Counted from the stretch's first letter, positions 1-8,364 are shown. The stretch: 40,974 nucleotides of DNA from an uncultured Eubacterium sp. (GCA_900542875.1 UQPH01000010.1:1-40974); one strand, 5' to 3'. Translations and numbers: made by a program. Notes: a model not told the origin generated them from the letters alone.

Positions 1-55
1 AACCTGTGACCCTCTGCTTGTAAGGCAGATGCTCTCCCAGCTGAGCTATGCTCCC
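1..55 (-). tRNA. tRNA-Val (anticodon TAC), 3' part cut by the window edge
   Basis: The minus strand reads from an acceptor 5' half GGGAGCA (55-49) through a D arm with GCTC/GAGC to an anticodon stem-loop TCTGC-CTTACAA-GCAGA, whose anticodon TAC decodes valine, and into the start of the T arm. The remaining ~20 bases lie beyond position 1. A consensus promoter sits just upstream. Confidence 0.93.
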
Positions 56-78
56 GAATTGCATTAGCAACGAGTTAT

Positions 79-107
79 ACTATACAGTATTTTTGATTAA
101 ATGTCAA
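79..107 (-). promoter_or_regulatory. Sigma-A promoter for tRNA-Val
   Basis: On the minus strand TTGACA (107-102) and TATAGT (84-79) are separated by 17 bp. The predicted start is near 72, giving a ~17-nt leader before the tRNA. It lies in the 115-bp gap after hslO, so the tRNA has its own promoter. Confidence 0.8.
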
Positions 108-125
108 CACTTTTTTTAATATTTT

Positions 126-1010
126 TTACTTTTTTGTTGCAGATTTAATAAGAGCATTAATATCTTCTTTTGTAAAGGTATATACCTTATTGCAGAAATG
201 ACATTCCACTTTTATATCCTCTTTATCCTCTGCCATTTCCTTAAGAGAATCAATGCCTGTTGAGATTAAAGCACTCTCTACTCTTTCCCTTGAGCAATTA
301 CATTTATAGCAAGTGTTGCTTTCGTCAAGTTTATCAAGTTCCAAACCCTCCATAGCCTTAACTGCTATCTCGTCCGGAGTCATACCGCTGTCAAGCATAG
401 AAGTAACCGATTCAGCCGAAGAAACATTTTTCTCAATAATATCAATAACCTCATCGGGGCAACCCGGCAAAAGTTGAATAATATATCCTCCCGCTTTTTT
501 AACGGTTAAATCGGGATTTACTAATACGCCGAGAGCGCACACCGACGGAGTCTGCTCCGAGGTTGCAAAATAATTGGTAATATCTTCTGCAATTTCGCCG
601 CTTACAATCGGCACCTGACCGACATAAGGCTCTCTCATACCGATATCCTTAATTACATAAAGTTGTCCGTCACATCCTACTGCACCCGATACATCAAGTT
701 TTCCGTTAGATTTAAGCGGAATTTCAACTATCGGATTTTGAACATAGGCTCTGGCATTACCGTTATAATCAGACACGGCTATAAGGTCTCCGCAAGGACC
801 GCCGCCGTTAATTCTTAAAGTAACGGAATCGTCCTTATCTTTAAGCATGTCGCCCATCATAGATGCGGCTGTAATAAATCTGCCGAGTGCGGCAGTTACC
901 GTTGCTGATGTTTTATGAATCTGCTCCATCTCATAAACCATATCCGTTGAATCCGTGGCAATGATAAAAGCAGAGCCGTCTTTTGTAATATATCTGACTG
1001 TTTTTCCCAT
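126..1010 (-). CDS. hslO: Redox-regulated chaperone Hsp33
   Basis: This is a cytosolic holdase chaperone that is activated when oxidative stress oxidises its C-terminal zinc centre. The 294-aa product has normal family length. The C-terminal zinc motif is visible: C237-x-C239 followed by C270-x-x-C273, the spacing typical of Hsp33, with an extra Cys at 234. The N-terminal part has the expected Hsp33 folding-domain pattern (glycine-rich stretch near residues 68-74). The ATG start has an AAGGA ribosome site 8-9 bases upstream. It begins 4 bp after the methyltransferase stop, so it is the last gene of a yerC-methyltransferase-hslO operon. No strong terminator follows before the tRNA promoter. 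Confidence 0.95.
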   Translation of the reverse strand: MGKTVRYITKDGSAFIIATDSTDMVYEMEQIHKTSATVTAALGRFITAASMMGDMLKDKDDSVTLRINGGGPCGDLIAVSDYNGNARAYVQNPIVEIPLKSNGKLDVSGAVGCDGQLYVIKDIGMREPYVGQVPIVSGEIAEDITNYFATSEQTPSVCALGVLVNPDLTVKKAGGYIIQLLPGCPDEVIDIIEKNVSSAESVTSMLDSGMTPDEIAVKAMEGLELDKLDESNTCYKCNCSRERVESALISTGIDSLKEMAEDKEDIKVECHFCNKVYTFTKEDINALIKSATKK

Positions 1011-1013
1011 AAT

Positions 1014-1754
1014 TTAATCCTTTTTACAAACAAAATATAGTCTTTCGCTGTCGCTTCTCGGCTTATTCTCCGTCAGTTCGTCATAGACCTGAACCGATGA
1101 AAAGCCCGAATCACACAGGATTTTTTTAAGTTCGTCGATTTCGTATGCAGTCTCTGTAAATTCCTCACTTCTTCTGTCATAGGACGAACCGTTAAAAATA
1201 AACATATCTATTAAAACTCTTACATTTCTGTCGTCAATATGTTCATTGTCCCAAACGATATAATAGTCATCCTCATCAAAAATAAAGGTATTATCGCTTA
1301 GTATTTGATTATGCTTATATATCGTATTTACATCAAAGACAAAAATTGAATTTTCTTTTAGCGAATTATAAACGCAGGAAAATGCTTTTTTTACATCATC
1401 CGATGAATTAAGATGATTAATACTGTCAAGCGAGCAAACCGCTGCATCTACCCTCTCAGGCAGGGCAAAATCAGACATATTTGCCTTAATCAAAGAAAAA
1501 TCGCACCCGCATTCAAAAAGTTTTTCGGAGGCAATTTCAAGCATCTCATCCGACAAATCAACGCCTATGATTTTATATCCGCATTTTGCGAGAGGCAGAC
1601 TGACGGAGCAGGTACCGCAAGCCAAATCCAAAACAACTTTTCCCGTTATATTATATTTATCAAAAAATGATTTTATATACTTACAGCGTTTTTCGTATTC
1701 GACATTTTCTGTCAATTCATCGTAAAATCGAGCAAAATCGCAATAACTACTCAT
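1014..1754 (-). CDS. Class I SAM-dependent methyltransferase, substrate unknown
   Basis: A small-molecule type methyltransferase of 246 aa. Motif I is clear (VLDLACGTCSVSLPLA), followed by the acidic motif GVDLSDEML and a later acidic-loop region around CSLDSINHL, typical of Methyltransf_11/25-like Rossmann enzymes. An upstream in-frame start at 1793 exists, but the ATG at 1754 overlaps the yerC stop (ATGAGTAG) and gives a normal N-terminus (MSSYCDFARFYD), so I chose it. The 8-bp overlap indicates translational coupling with yerC. Nothing in the sequence identifies the substrate. Confidence 0.85.
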   Translation of the reverse strand: MSSYCDFARFYDELTENVEYEKRCKYIKSFFDKYNITGKVVLDLACGTCSVSLPLAKCGYKIIGVDLSDEMLEIASEKLFECGCDFSLIKANMSDFALPERVDAAVCSLDSINHLNSSDDVKKAFSCVYNSLKENSIFVFDVNTIYKHNQILSDNTFIFDEDDYYIVWDNEHIDDRNVRVLIDMFIFNGSSYDRRSEEFTETAYEIDELKKILCDSGFSSVQVYDELTENKPRSDSERLYFVCKKD

Positions 1755-2049
1755 TGCTTTCGTTCTCGGCAATTCTCTCAAAAATTTTATCATAACCGTC
1801 GCAACCGTACTGAAGCGAACGGTTTACTCTGCTGATAGTTGCGGTAGAAGCGCCTGTCTGCTCTACTATGTCAGTATAAACAGACTTTTCGGACAGCATT
1901 TTCGCAACTACTATTCTCTGACTGAGAGTTTTTAGTTCCTGAACCGTGCACAAATCCTCAAAGAAATCATAGCATTCTTCTCTTGTTTCGAGCGAAAGAA
2001 TAGCCTTAAATAAAAAATCAACATTCTTGTTTTCGAGCTTATTATTCAT
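1747..2049 (-). CDS. yerC: TrpR-like YerC/YecD family DNA-binding protein
   Basis: A 100-aa helical protein of the YerC/YecD family, which is distantly related to the tryptophan repressor. The helix-turn-helix is visible in the C-terminal half (ELKTLSQRIVVAKML, then TGASTATISRVNRSL). The family's physiological ligand is not established here. The ATG has a strong GGAGG site 7 bases upstream. It is the first gene of the yerC-methyltransferase-hslO operon, with its own promoter, and could regulate it; that role is inferred from position only. Confidence 0.9.
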   Translation of the reverse strand: MNNKLENKNVDFLFKAILSLETREECYDFFEDLCTVQELKTLSQRIVVAKMLSEKSVYTDIVEQTGASTATISRVNRSLQYGCDGYDKIFERIAENESNE

Positions 2050-2078
2050 ATCTAAGCCTCCGTAAATATTCTAAAAGT

Positions 2079-2107
2079 ATTTTAGCACATTAAATTGTGA
2101 AAGTAAA
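2079..2107 (-). promoter_or_regulatory. Promoter of the yerC operon
   Basis: TTTACT (2107-2102) and TAAAAT (2084-2079) are spaced by 17 bp on the minus strand, about 30 bp upstream of the yerC start. The -10 is good and the -35 moderate. Confidence 0.6.
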
Positions 2108-2112
2108 GAGAT

Positions 2113-2145
2113 AAATAAAAAAACGGCAGAGAATTTCCCTGCCGT
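2113..2145 (-). terminator. Intrinsic terminator after the lon-engB-lysA operon
   Basis: On the minus strand the stem ACGGCAG/CTGCCGT with a 9-base loop is followed by a run of eight T. It begins 6 bp after the lysA-like stop and lies just upstream of the yerC promoter. Confidence 0.9.
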
Positions 2146-2151
2146 AAAAGA

Positions 2152-3426
2152 TTATTCTTTAATAAGTTTATCATAAAAATCAAAACAATCAAAAGTTGCA
2201 AAATAGTCCTTCGGAGTTTCCGCTCTTCTGATAAGTTGATAACTGCCATCCTGCTTTAATAGGATTTCGGCGCTCTTGAGTTTACCGTTATAATTATAAC
2301 CCATAGAAAATCCGTGTGCACCCGTATCGTGGATATAGAGAATGTCGCCTCTGTTAATTTCGGGAAGCATTCTGTCAACGGCGAATTTATCGCAGTTTTC
2401 GCAAAGAGAACCTGTTACATCATATTTTTTATTGCACTCCTCGTCTTCTTTGCCGAGCACGGTAATATGGTGATATGCTCCGTAGATAGCCGGTCTCATA
2501 AGGTTTACTGCACAAGCGTCAACGCCGATATATTCCTTATGTGTATGCTTTTCATTGATGGCAGTAGTGACAAGTGCACCGTAAGGACCCATCATAAATC
2601 TGCCGAGTTCCGTACAAAGTTTAACATTTCCCATTCCTGCAGGAACAAGAATTTCATCAAATACTTTGTGCACGCCCTCTCCGATTATTTTAATATCATT
2701 AGGCTCCTGATCGGGAGTGTACGGAATACCTACACCGCCGGAGAGGTTAATAAAGGTGATATTTGCGCCTGTCTTTTTCTTTAGTTCAACTGCGAGTTCA
2801 AAAAGAACCTTTGCGAGCATGGGATAATATTCGTTTGTTACGGTATTGGAAGCCAGAAAGGCGTGAATACCAAACTCCTCAACGCCCTTTTCTTTCATAA
2901 TTTTGAAGGCTTCAAAAATCTGTTCGGTTGTCATTCCGTACTTTGCATCACCGGGATTATCCATAATTCCGTTGCTGATTTTGAAAATTCCGCCCGGATT
3001 ATAGCGACAACTCATTTTCTTAGGCAACTTTCCGCAAGCCTTTTCAACTGCTTCAATGTGAGTAATATCGTCAAGATTAATGATGCCGCCCAAATCGTTG
3101 CAATATCTGAATTCGTCAATCGGTGTATCGTTTGACGAGAACATAATGTCGTCGCCCTTTGCTCCGATGGTTTTAGCCATCATAAGTTCTGTTTTTGAGG
3201 AGCAGTCGCAACCGCAGCCATACTCCTGAAGAATTTTAATAAGAAACGGATTAGGTGTAGCCTTTACGGCAAAATATTCCTTATATCCGTCGTTCCAGGA
3301 AAAAGCATCCTTTAACGCCTGAGCATTTTCCCTGATTCCCTTTTCGTCATAAATATGAAAAGGAGTAGGATAATCCTTAATAATTTCCTTGGCCTTTTCA
3401 AGTGTTAAAAACGGTTTCTTCTTCAT
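2152..3426 (-). CDS. lysA: PLP-dependent decarboxylase, diaminopimelate decarboxylase type
   Basis: Predicted fold-type III PLP decarboxylase, probably converting meso-diaminopimelate to L-lysine. The 424-aa length fits. The N-terminal TIM-barrel region holds the PLP lysine in YFAVKATPNP (near residue 54), a glycine-rich LSGGVGIPYTP phosphate-binding segment and ELGRFM. The C-terminal barrel has GSLCENCDKFA, the Cys/Asp motif supplied in trans to the active site in DAP decarboxylases. The sequence is not close to the classical LysA of E. coli or B. subtilis, so a related amino-acid decarboxylase (for example carboxynorspermidine-type) is a less likely alternative. It is 20 bp downstream of engB with a GGAGG site and is the last gene of its operon. 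Confidence 0.75.
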   Translation of the reverse strand: MKKKPFLTLEKAKEIIKDYPTPFHIYDEKGIRENAQALKDAFSWNDGYKEYFAVKATPNPFLIKILQEYGCGCDCSSKTELMMAKTIGAKGDDIMFSSNDTPIDEFRYCNDLGGIINLDDITHIEAVEKACGKLPKKMSCRYNPGGIFKISNGIMDNPGDAKYGMTTEQIFEAFKIMKEKGVEEFGIHAFLASNTVTNEYYPMLAKVLFELAVELKKKTGANITFINLSGGVGIPYTPDQEPNDIKIIGEGVHKVFDEILVPAGMGNVKLCTELGRFMMGPYGALVTTAINEKHTHKEYIGVDACAVNLMRPAIYGAYHHITVLGKEDEECNKKYDVTGSLCENCDKFAVDRMLPEINRGDILYIHDTGAHGFSMGYNYNGKLKSAEILLKQDGSYQLIRRAETPKDYFATFDCFDFYDKLIKE

Positions 3427-3446
3427 TTACATATCCTCCGCAGCAC

Positions 3447-4031
3447 TTAATTTGAAAGTGCTTTTTCTATACACATTTTAATTTCATCACAGCCGAGTCC
3501 CGTCTTCGATGAAAACGGAATTATTTTATCCGGCTCAATCATATCAAGTTCCTCTGTAATTTCACGCTTTCTGCGTTCGAGTTCCTTAACTTTAAGTTTG
3601 TCTGCTTTTGTGCATACGACAATCACAGGTATGTCCATCTGCTTTAGAAAATCAAGCATAGCATAGTCATCTGCCGACGGCTTATGCCTTAAATCAACAA
3701 GCTGAACCACCAACTTAATATTTCTTTCGGAATGAAAGTAACCTTCCATAAGTTCGCCGAAGCGTTCCTTTTCCTGTTTGCTGAGTTTTGCGTAGCCGTA
3801 ACCCGGCAGGTCGACAAACTTTGCATTATCCACACCGTAAAAATTAATTGTAACGGTTTTGCCGGGAACGGAACTTACTCTTGCAAGTGCTTTTCTGTTA
3901 AACAGTTTATTAAGGAGCGAACTTTTGCCGACATTGGAGCGACCCGAAAATGTTATCTCGGGTGTAACGCTCGGCGGAAGTTGAGCCGAAATGCCGAACG
4001 ATTTTTCAAATATTGCATTATTATAATTCAT
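3447..4031 (-). CDS. engB: Ribosome biogenesis GTPase EngB/YsxC
   Basis: An essential TRAFAC-class GTPase that assists maturation of the 50S subunit. All G motifs are visible in 194 aa: G1 GRSNVGKSSL, the G2 region with a conserved Thr in GKTVTINFY, G3 DLPGYG, G4 TKADK and G5 SSKTGLG. Length is normal. The ATG starts one base after the lon stop, a lon-engB pairing that is widespread in Firmicutes. Translation is probably coupled to lon. Confidence 0.97.
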   Translation of the reverse strand: MNYNNAIFEKSFGISAQLPPSVTPEITFSGRSNVGKSSLLNKLFNRKALARVSSVPGKTVTINFYGVDNAKFVDLPGYGYAKLSKQEKERFGELMEGYFHSERNIKLVVQLVDLRHKPSADDYAMLDFLKQMDIPVIVVCTKADKLKVKELERRKREITEELDMIEPDKIIPFSSKTGLGCDEIKMCIEKALSN

Positions 4032-4032
4032 A

Positions 4033-6438
4033 TTACTGCGTCACTGCCGCTGATGACCCTGCTTCGGCATTTGTATTTATAATTACTTTACTGTCTTTCT
4101 TATTCGGCATATATTCAAGTGCGACTTTTGCCACTTCGTCAAATGAGGAAACGCTGACAAAATTAACATTGTTCTTTACCTCATCACTGATTTTTGTTAA
4201 ATCCTTTAGGTTATCCTTAGGAATAATAATGATATCGCAACCTGCTTTATATGCCGCCATCGACTTTTCCTTTAATCCGCCGATTGCAAGAGCATTACCT
4301 TTTAGTGAAATTTCGCCTGTCATAGCAACATTATGCTTGATAGGTATGCCTGAAAGTTCGCTCAAAATAGCGGTTGTAATAGCAAGACCGGCAGACGGTC
4401 CGTCCTTTGGTATTGCACCCTCCGGAGCGTGGATATGTATATCCTTCGTCTTATAAAAATCACTGTCAAGAAAATACTTGTCTGCCTGACTTCTTATAAA
4501 ACTTACGGCGATTTTTGCGCTTTCTTTCATTACATCGCCGAGATTGCCGGTAAGTTCAATCTTGCCCGTACCGTTAAGTGCGCTGACCTCGATAGGAAGC
4601 ATCGTGCCACCTACCTGAGTCCACGCAAGGCCGTTAACCACACCTATTTGGTTGGTTGACGGTATAATATCCTCGTCATATTTTTCTATTCCAAGATATT
4701 TCGAAAGATTCTTTTCGTTTATTCTAAGGCATTGTTTGCCGCTTTCAAGTTCCATGCAAGCCTTACGACAAAGAGTTGCAATCTGCTTTTCAAGGCCTCT
4801 GACACCCGCTTCTCTTGTGTAAGACTTAATTATTTTATGAAGGGCGGAATCACTTATTTTAAGTTGTGCAGGAGTGAGTCCGTGTTTTAGAATTTCTTTT
4901 TTTACCAAATGCTTTTTTGCTATATTAAACTTCTCGTCGGGAGAATATGACGAAAGTTCGATAATTTCCATTCTGTCATAAAGCGGAGCTGAAATAAGCG
5001 AAGTATCATTTGCTGTGGTAATAAACAATACCTTGCTTAAATCTAGCGGAAAGTCAATATAATGGTCATTAAATGTACTGTTCTGCTCCGGGTCAAGTGC
5101 TTCAAGTAGTGCCGAGGCAGGGTCTCCCTTATAGTCAGACCCGACCTTATCTATTTCGTCAAGGAGAATAATCGGATTCATTGTCTTTGCAGAAATGAGC
5201 GATTCGGTAATTCTGCCTGCCATAGCACCGATATATGTTCTTCTGTGACCTCTGATTTCAGCCTCATCGTGAACACCGCCCAGTGCTATTCTGACATATT
5301 CCCTGTTCATTGATTTTGCAAGAGATTTAACGATACTCGTCTTGCCTACTCCCGGAGGACCGGCAAGACAAATAATTTGGCCTGCGAGTTCACTGCTTCT
5401 TTTAAGCACTGCAAGAGCCTCTGTAATTCTATCCTTTACATCATCAAGACCGAAGTGGTCTTTATCAAGAATACTGCGTGACTGCTTAAGATTAATTCTG
5501 TCCTTTGAATATTTTCCGAAAGGAATCTGTAAGCACTTATCGAGATAAGTTCTTATAACTGTTCCCTCATGAGAACCGGAGGGCATCTTCATAAGTTTAT
5601 CGCATTCCTTATAGAGTTTGTCCTTTATCTTATCGTCGCATTTAAGAGAACTAATCTTGTTTCGGTATTCATCAGCTTCTTCTGCGGGATTCTCGCCCTC
5701 ACCGAGTTCATCGCTGATTACTTTCATTTCCTCACGCAGATAATATTCTCTTTGATTTTTATCAACTTCTTTTTGCAGTTTTTCTTGAATCTCCGCCTCA
5801 AGATGCAGAGTTATAATTTCTTTTTTTATTAAGAGCAAGAGTTTTTTTATGCACTCCGTCTCATCAAATTCCTCTAAAATCGACTGCTTGTCCTTATAGG
5901 AAAAGAAACTGTTTTCACAAACAATATTGCATAATTCGCCTACGCTATCGGTTTCTATAATAGCAGTAACAACATCATTTGAAATCTTCTTAAACATCAA
6001 AGCATATTCTTCATATTCTTTTTTGAGCAGTCTGACATATGCTTCATTCTGCTCATTATAATCTGCTTTTATGATATGTGCATTTTCGATAGTTGCACTG
6101 AAATAACCGTCATCGAGAAACATATCAATGAGTGTTGCTCTTTGAATACCTTTAACTATAACTCTGTAATTAGTTGAGTTAGGTATTTTCATCATCTGTC
6201 TGACCTCGCAGACAACGCCCACGCCAAACACATCATCGCCTGTGGGGTCATCAATGGACGGATCTGTCTGAGCAACAAGAAAAATAAGCTGGTCATTTTC
6301 CATAGCAGTGTTAAGAGCTTTAATGCTTTTCTTTCTTCCGACATCAAAATGCAAAGTCATACCGGGATATACAACAAGACCTCTGAGCGGTATTGCCGGT
6401 ACGGTTTTATATACATCAAATTCGTTATTATAATCCAT
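4033..6438 (-). CDS. lon: ATP-dependent protease Lon (LonA type)
   Basis: A cytosolic AAA+ serine protease that degrades damaged and regulatory proteins as a hexamer. The 801-aa chain has the LonA order: N-terminal substrate domain (about 10-205), coiled helical linker (about 210-320), AAA+ domain with Walker A GPPGVGKT (360-367) and Walker B IILLDEID (423-430), and a C-terminal protease domain with Ser682 in PKDGPSAG and Lys725 in GGLKEK forming the Ser-Lys dyad. The start has a GGAAAAG site. It heads the lon-engB-lysA operon. I see no HrcA or CtsR operator upstream. Confidence 0.98.
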   Translation of the reverse strand: MDYNNEFDVYKTVPAIPLRGLVVYPGMTLHFDVGRKKSIKALNTAMENDQLIFLVAQTDPSIDDPTGDDVFGVGVVCEVRQMMKIPNSTNYRVIVKGIQRATLIDMFLDDGYFSATIENAHIIKADYNEQNEAYVRLLKKEYEEYALMFKKISNDVVTAIIETDSVGELCNIVCENSFFSYKDKQSILEEFDETECIKKLLLLIKKEIITLHLEAEIQEKLQKEVDKNQREYYLREEMKVISDELGEGENPAEEADEYRNKISSLKCDDKIKDKLYKECDKLMKMPSGSHEGTVIRTYLDKCLQIPFGKYSKDRINLKQSRSILDKDHFGLDDVKDRITEALAVLKRSSELAGQIICLAGPPGVGKTSIVKSLAKSMNREYVRIALGGVHDEAEIRGHRRTYIGAMAGRITESLISAKTMNPIILLDEIDKVGSDYKGDPASALLEALDPEQNSTFNDHYIDFPLDLSKVLFITTANDTSLISAPLYDRMEIIELSSYSPDEKFNIAKKHLVKKEILKHGLTPAQLKISDSALHKIIKSYTREAGVRGLEKQIATLCRKACMELESGKQCLRINEKNLSKYLGIEKYDEDIIPSTNQIGVVNGLAWTQVGGTMLPIEVSALNGTGKIELTGNLGDVMKESAKIAVSFIRSQADKYFLDSDFYKTKDIHIHAPEGAIPKDGPSAGLAITTAILSELSGIPIKHNVAMTGEISLKGNALAIGGLKEKSMAAYKAGCDIIIIPKDNLKDLTKISDEVKNNVNFVSVSSFDEVAKVALEYMPNKKDSKVIINTNAEAGSSAAVTQ

Positions 6439-6467
6439 TACACTTTTCCTTATACATAGTCCTATTT

Positions 6468-6496
6468 ATTATAATATAATAATAAGTGAATTTCAA
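6468..6496 (-). promoter_or_regulatory. Sigma-A promoter of the lon operon
   Basis: TTGAAA (6496-6491) and TATAAT (6473-6468) with a 17-bp spacer on the minus strand, 30 bp before the lon ATG. The match to consensus is near perfect. Confidence 0.82.
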
Positions 6497-6499
6497 CAA

Positions 6500-6541
6500 A
6501 AATTTATACAAAATTTCGGAGCAGGTATGAACTCCTGCCCC
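6500..6541 (-). terminator. Likely intrinsic terminator after spoVM
   Basis: Minus-strand stem GGGGCAGG/CCTGCTCC (one mismatch) with an 8-base loop lies 10 bp after the spoVM stop. It is followed by an interrupted T-rich tail rather than a clean T run. It would end the long yicC-to-spoVM operon just before the lon promoter. Confidence 0.65.
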
Positions 6542-6551
6542 GATAAGTCAT

Positions 6552-6641
6552 TTATTTGTCATAATGTATTTTTTTAACCTTAAAAACTGCCCTGAGAATA
6601 GGAGCAAGTACCTTTGGACTTTTGATTAAAACGACTTTCAT
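6552..6641 (-). CDS. spoVM: Stage V sporulation protein M (SpoVM), 29 aa
   Basis: SpoVM is a tiny amphipathic helix that recognises the curved forespore membrane and anchors the SpoIVA coat basement layer. The 29-aa product starts MKVVLIKSPK and keeps the family hallmarks aligned with the 26-aa B. subtilis protein: K2, I6, K7, P9 (needed for localisation), K10, L12, I15, R17 and A18. An AGGGG ribosome site lies 4-5 bases before the ATG, overlapping the stop of the 48-aa gene. Synteny is decisive, since spoVM lies just after thiN in B. subtilis. The C-terminus (IHYDK) is 3 residues longer, and there is a second proline at position 14. Confidence 0.9.
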   Translation of the reverse strand: MKVVLIKSPKVLAPILRAVFKVKKIHYDK

Positions 6642-6648
6642 AAAACCC

Positions 6649-6795
6649 CTACTTTCTGCAGCAGATAATAATACCGAGAATTATTACAGAAAAAGCGAGC
6701 ATTCTTGTAACCCATATGGTCGGCAGACAGCACGCAAGAACGCAGCCTACTCCAAATGCAACAAATAAATAATCTCTTTTGCACTTTTTGTTCAT
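6649..6795 (-). CDS. 48-aa hydrophobic membrane protein between thiN and spoVM
   Basis: I do not recognise this gene. A 48-codon frame starts MNKKCKRDYLFVAFG and ends GIIICCRK. It has a basic N-terminus, a hydrophobic segment near residues 9-24 containing a Cys-Cys-Leu-Pro turn, a second hydrophobic segment near 31-45, and a Cys-Cys-Arg-Lys end: a small double-spanning or hairpin membrane protein with five cysteines in all. The GAGGTG ribosome site is 6 bases before the ATG, and the stop abuts the spoVM ribosome site (TAGGGG), which implies coupled translation. Position and size suggest a spore-envelope or membrane role, but that is inference. Confidence 0.72.
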   Translation of the reverse strand: MNKKCKRDYLFVAFGVGCVLACCLPTIWVTRMLAFSVIILGIIICCRK

Positions 6796-6844
6796 AATAA
6801 ACACCTCGATTATCTGTGCTTACTATACTATATGCAAAAATATT

Positions 6845-7489
6845 TCAATCGTTACTCTCGATAAGTAAAAGACAGCCTTTTCTTAATCCGACCTCTGCGA
6901 AATCGTCCGATACATAATTGCTCACTCCGCATTGAGTATCAACATCAAAGTCGAGCGACTCCTTACCGTAAAATCCGGCGGTATAATATGCACCCTTTAT
7001 AGTAACGCCCTCGCAAGGCTCAAGATAAGCAAAAAGGGAAAAATTCTCGTATTCCTTAAAAATTTTCTTTGTGTCGGTAATAAGAGAAATCCGATTTTTT
7101 GCGTTAACAATTTCGCAGTCGACATTATGCTTTTTACAGTAACTCAGACAAAGAATGTTTGAATAAGAGTGGTCGAACCTGTCACCAAGAGCGGAATAAA
7201 CTTCTATTTTATTATATCCTCTCTCAATGGCTTCCATAATACAATGAAATGTATCGGTATATGCTTTTTCGGGATTGAGCCTTATTATTTCACAGCCACA
7301 GTCAGGATATGCCGAGGAGTCAAAATCTCCGATAATCAAATTAGGAATAATTCCCAACTCGCAACACTTCAAATAGCCCGAATCCGCACAGATAATATAA
7401 GAAGAGTAATCAATATGATTTTTTATAAATTCAATATCACTGTCGGGAGCACCCGAAATAACACTGCATTTTTTTACTTCATATTCCAT
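6845..7489 (-). CDS. thiN: Thiamine pyrophosphokinase
   Basis: Transfers pyrophosphate from ATP to thiamine to make thiamine diphosphate. The 214-aa length is normal for the YloS/ThiN family. Visible signatures are ICADSGYLKCCELGIIPNL, GDFDSS and TDTFHCIMEAIERGYNKI, followed by the nucleotide-binding GALGDR-like element (SALGDRFDHSYSNIL). The frame overlaps the end of rsgA by 16 bp and has an AAAGGA site. The rsgA-thiN-spoVM order matches B. subtilis except that rpe is absent between rsgA and thiN. Confidence 0.93.
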   Translation of the reverse strand: MEYEVKKCSVISGAPDSDIEFIKNHIDYSSYIICADSGYLKCCELGIIPNLIIGDFDSSAYPDCGCEIIRLNPEKAYTDTFHCIMEAIERGYNKIEVYSALGDRFDHSYSNILCLSYCKKHNVDCEIVNAKNRISLITDTKKIFKEYENFSLFAYLEPCEGVTIKGAYYTAGFYGKESLDFDVDTQCGVSNYVSDDFAEVGLRKGCLLLIESND

Positions 7490-8355
7490 TCTTTAATATC
7501 CTTTACTTCGTTATACATAGATACATAACTGTCATGCCTTGATTTGCTTATCTTTCCCTGCTCTACTGCTTCAACGACAGCACACCCTTTATCGCAAGTG
7601 TGAGTGCAGGTAGAAAATTTACAGTAAGGCAGAAAGTCCTCAAATTCTCTGAAGCAATGCGGCAAATCGTCTTTTAGAATTTTCTCGCACCGCTGAAAAT
7701 CGAGAGAAGAAAATCCCGGAGTATCGGCTATGTAACCGCCGTCAACCTTGAAAAGTTCACAATGCCTCGTTGTGTGGCGACCTCTGCCGAGTTTTTTGCT
7801 CGTGTCGCCCGTAGCCAAATTAAGTGAAGGAAAAATATTATTCAGCAGCGACGATTTACCGACGCCGGTATTGCCCGTAAACGCAGAACATTTTCCGCCG
7901 AGCAAGGTCCTAATTTCGTCTGCTCCCCTTGAATCGGTGTTATTGCAAAGAACAACCTTAAAGCCTGCATTTTCATATATAAATTTATACTTATCGGCAT
8001 TGTCGTCTAAATCAATTTTAGTAAGAACGATAACCGGCTCAATTTTTTTATACTCTGCAACGGCTATAAGGTTATCCAAAATAAGCGTATTTATCTTCGG
8101 GTCAACTAAAGAAGCCACGATAAACAGAGAATCGAGATTTGCCAAAGGCGGTCTGATAAGTTCATTTTTTCTTGGTAAAATCATTTCTATTGCATTTTCA
8201 CTGTTGTCAAAAACGCTGATATTTACATTATCGCCTACAAGCGGTGTTATTCCCTGCTTTCTGAAACTGCCTCTCGCCTTGCATTCAAAAACTTCGCCGT
8301 CGCAATCGACATAATAGAAACCGCCGATTCCCTTTATAATTTTTCCTGTTTTCAT
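7474..8355 (-). CDS. rsgA: Ribosome small-subunit GTPase RsgA (CpgA)
   Basis: A circularly permuted GTPase that acts in late 30S maturation. The motif order is the permuted G4-G1-G3: TKIDLD, then GNTGVGKSSLLN, then DTPGFSS. An N-terminal OB-fold precedes it and a C-terminal zinc cluster follows (CKFSTCTHTCDKGC). An in-frame start 8 codons upstream exists, but the ATG at 8355 has GGAG six bases before it and yields MKTGKIIKG, the usual N-terminus, giving 293 aa. A stem-loop lies directly upstream of the ribosome site. In B. subtilis this protein is a PrkC substrate, which fits the adjacent kinase gene. Confidence 0.96.
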   Translation of the reverse strand: MKTGKIIKGIGGFYYVDCDGEVFECKARGSFRKQGITPLVGDNVNISVFDNSENAIEMILPRKNELIRPPLANLDSLFIVASLVDPKINTLILDNLIAVAEYKKIEPVIVLTKIDLDDNADKYKFIYENAGFKVVLCNNTDSRGADEIRTLLGGKCSAFTGNTGVGKSSLLNNIFPSLNLATGDTSKKLGRGRHTTRHCELFKVDGGYIADTPGFSSLDFQRCEKILKDDLPHCFREFEDFLPYCKFSTCTHTCDKGCAVVEAVEQGKISKSRHDSYVSMYNEVKDIKEWNMK

Positions 8356-8364
8356 ATAAACTCC

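Noticed and set aside
1413..1670. Open frames on the plus strand opposite the methyltransferase and other genes
   Set aside because: They are antisense shadows of well-supported genes, with no ribosome site, promoter or recognisable domain; the same holds for the many other antisense frames in the window.
1755..1793. Upstream start for the methyltransferase
   Set aside because: It would add 13 residues without a ribosome site; the ATG overlapping the yerC stop fits better.
6439..6467. CIRCE or CtsR operator in front of lon
   Set aside because: No inverted repeat or GGTCAAA direct repeat is present in the leader.
6796..6844. Sigma-E promoter for the 48-aa gene and spoVM (CATATAGT)
   Set aside because: The -10-like match is fair but no -35 element stands at the right distance.
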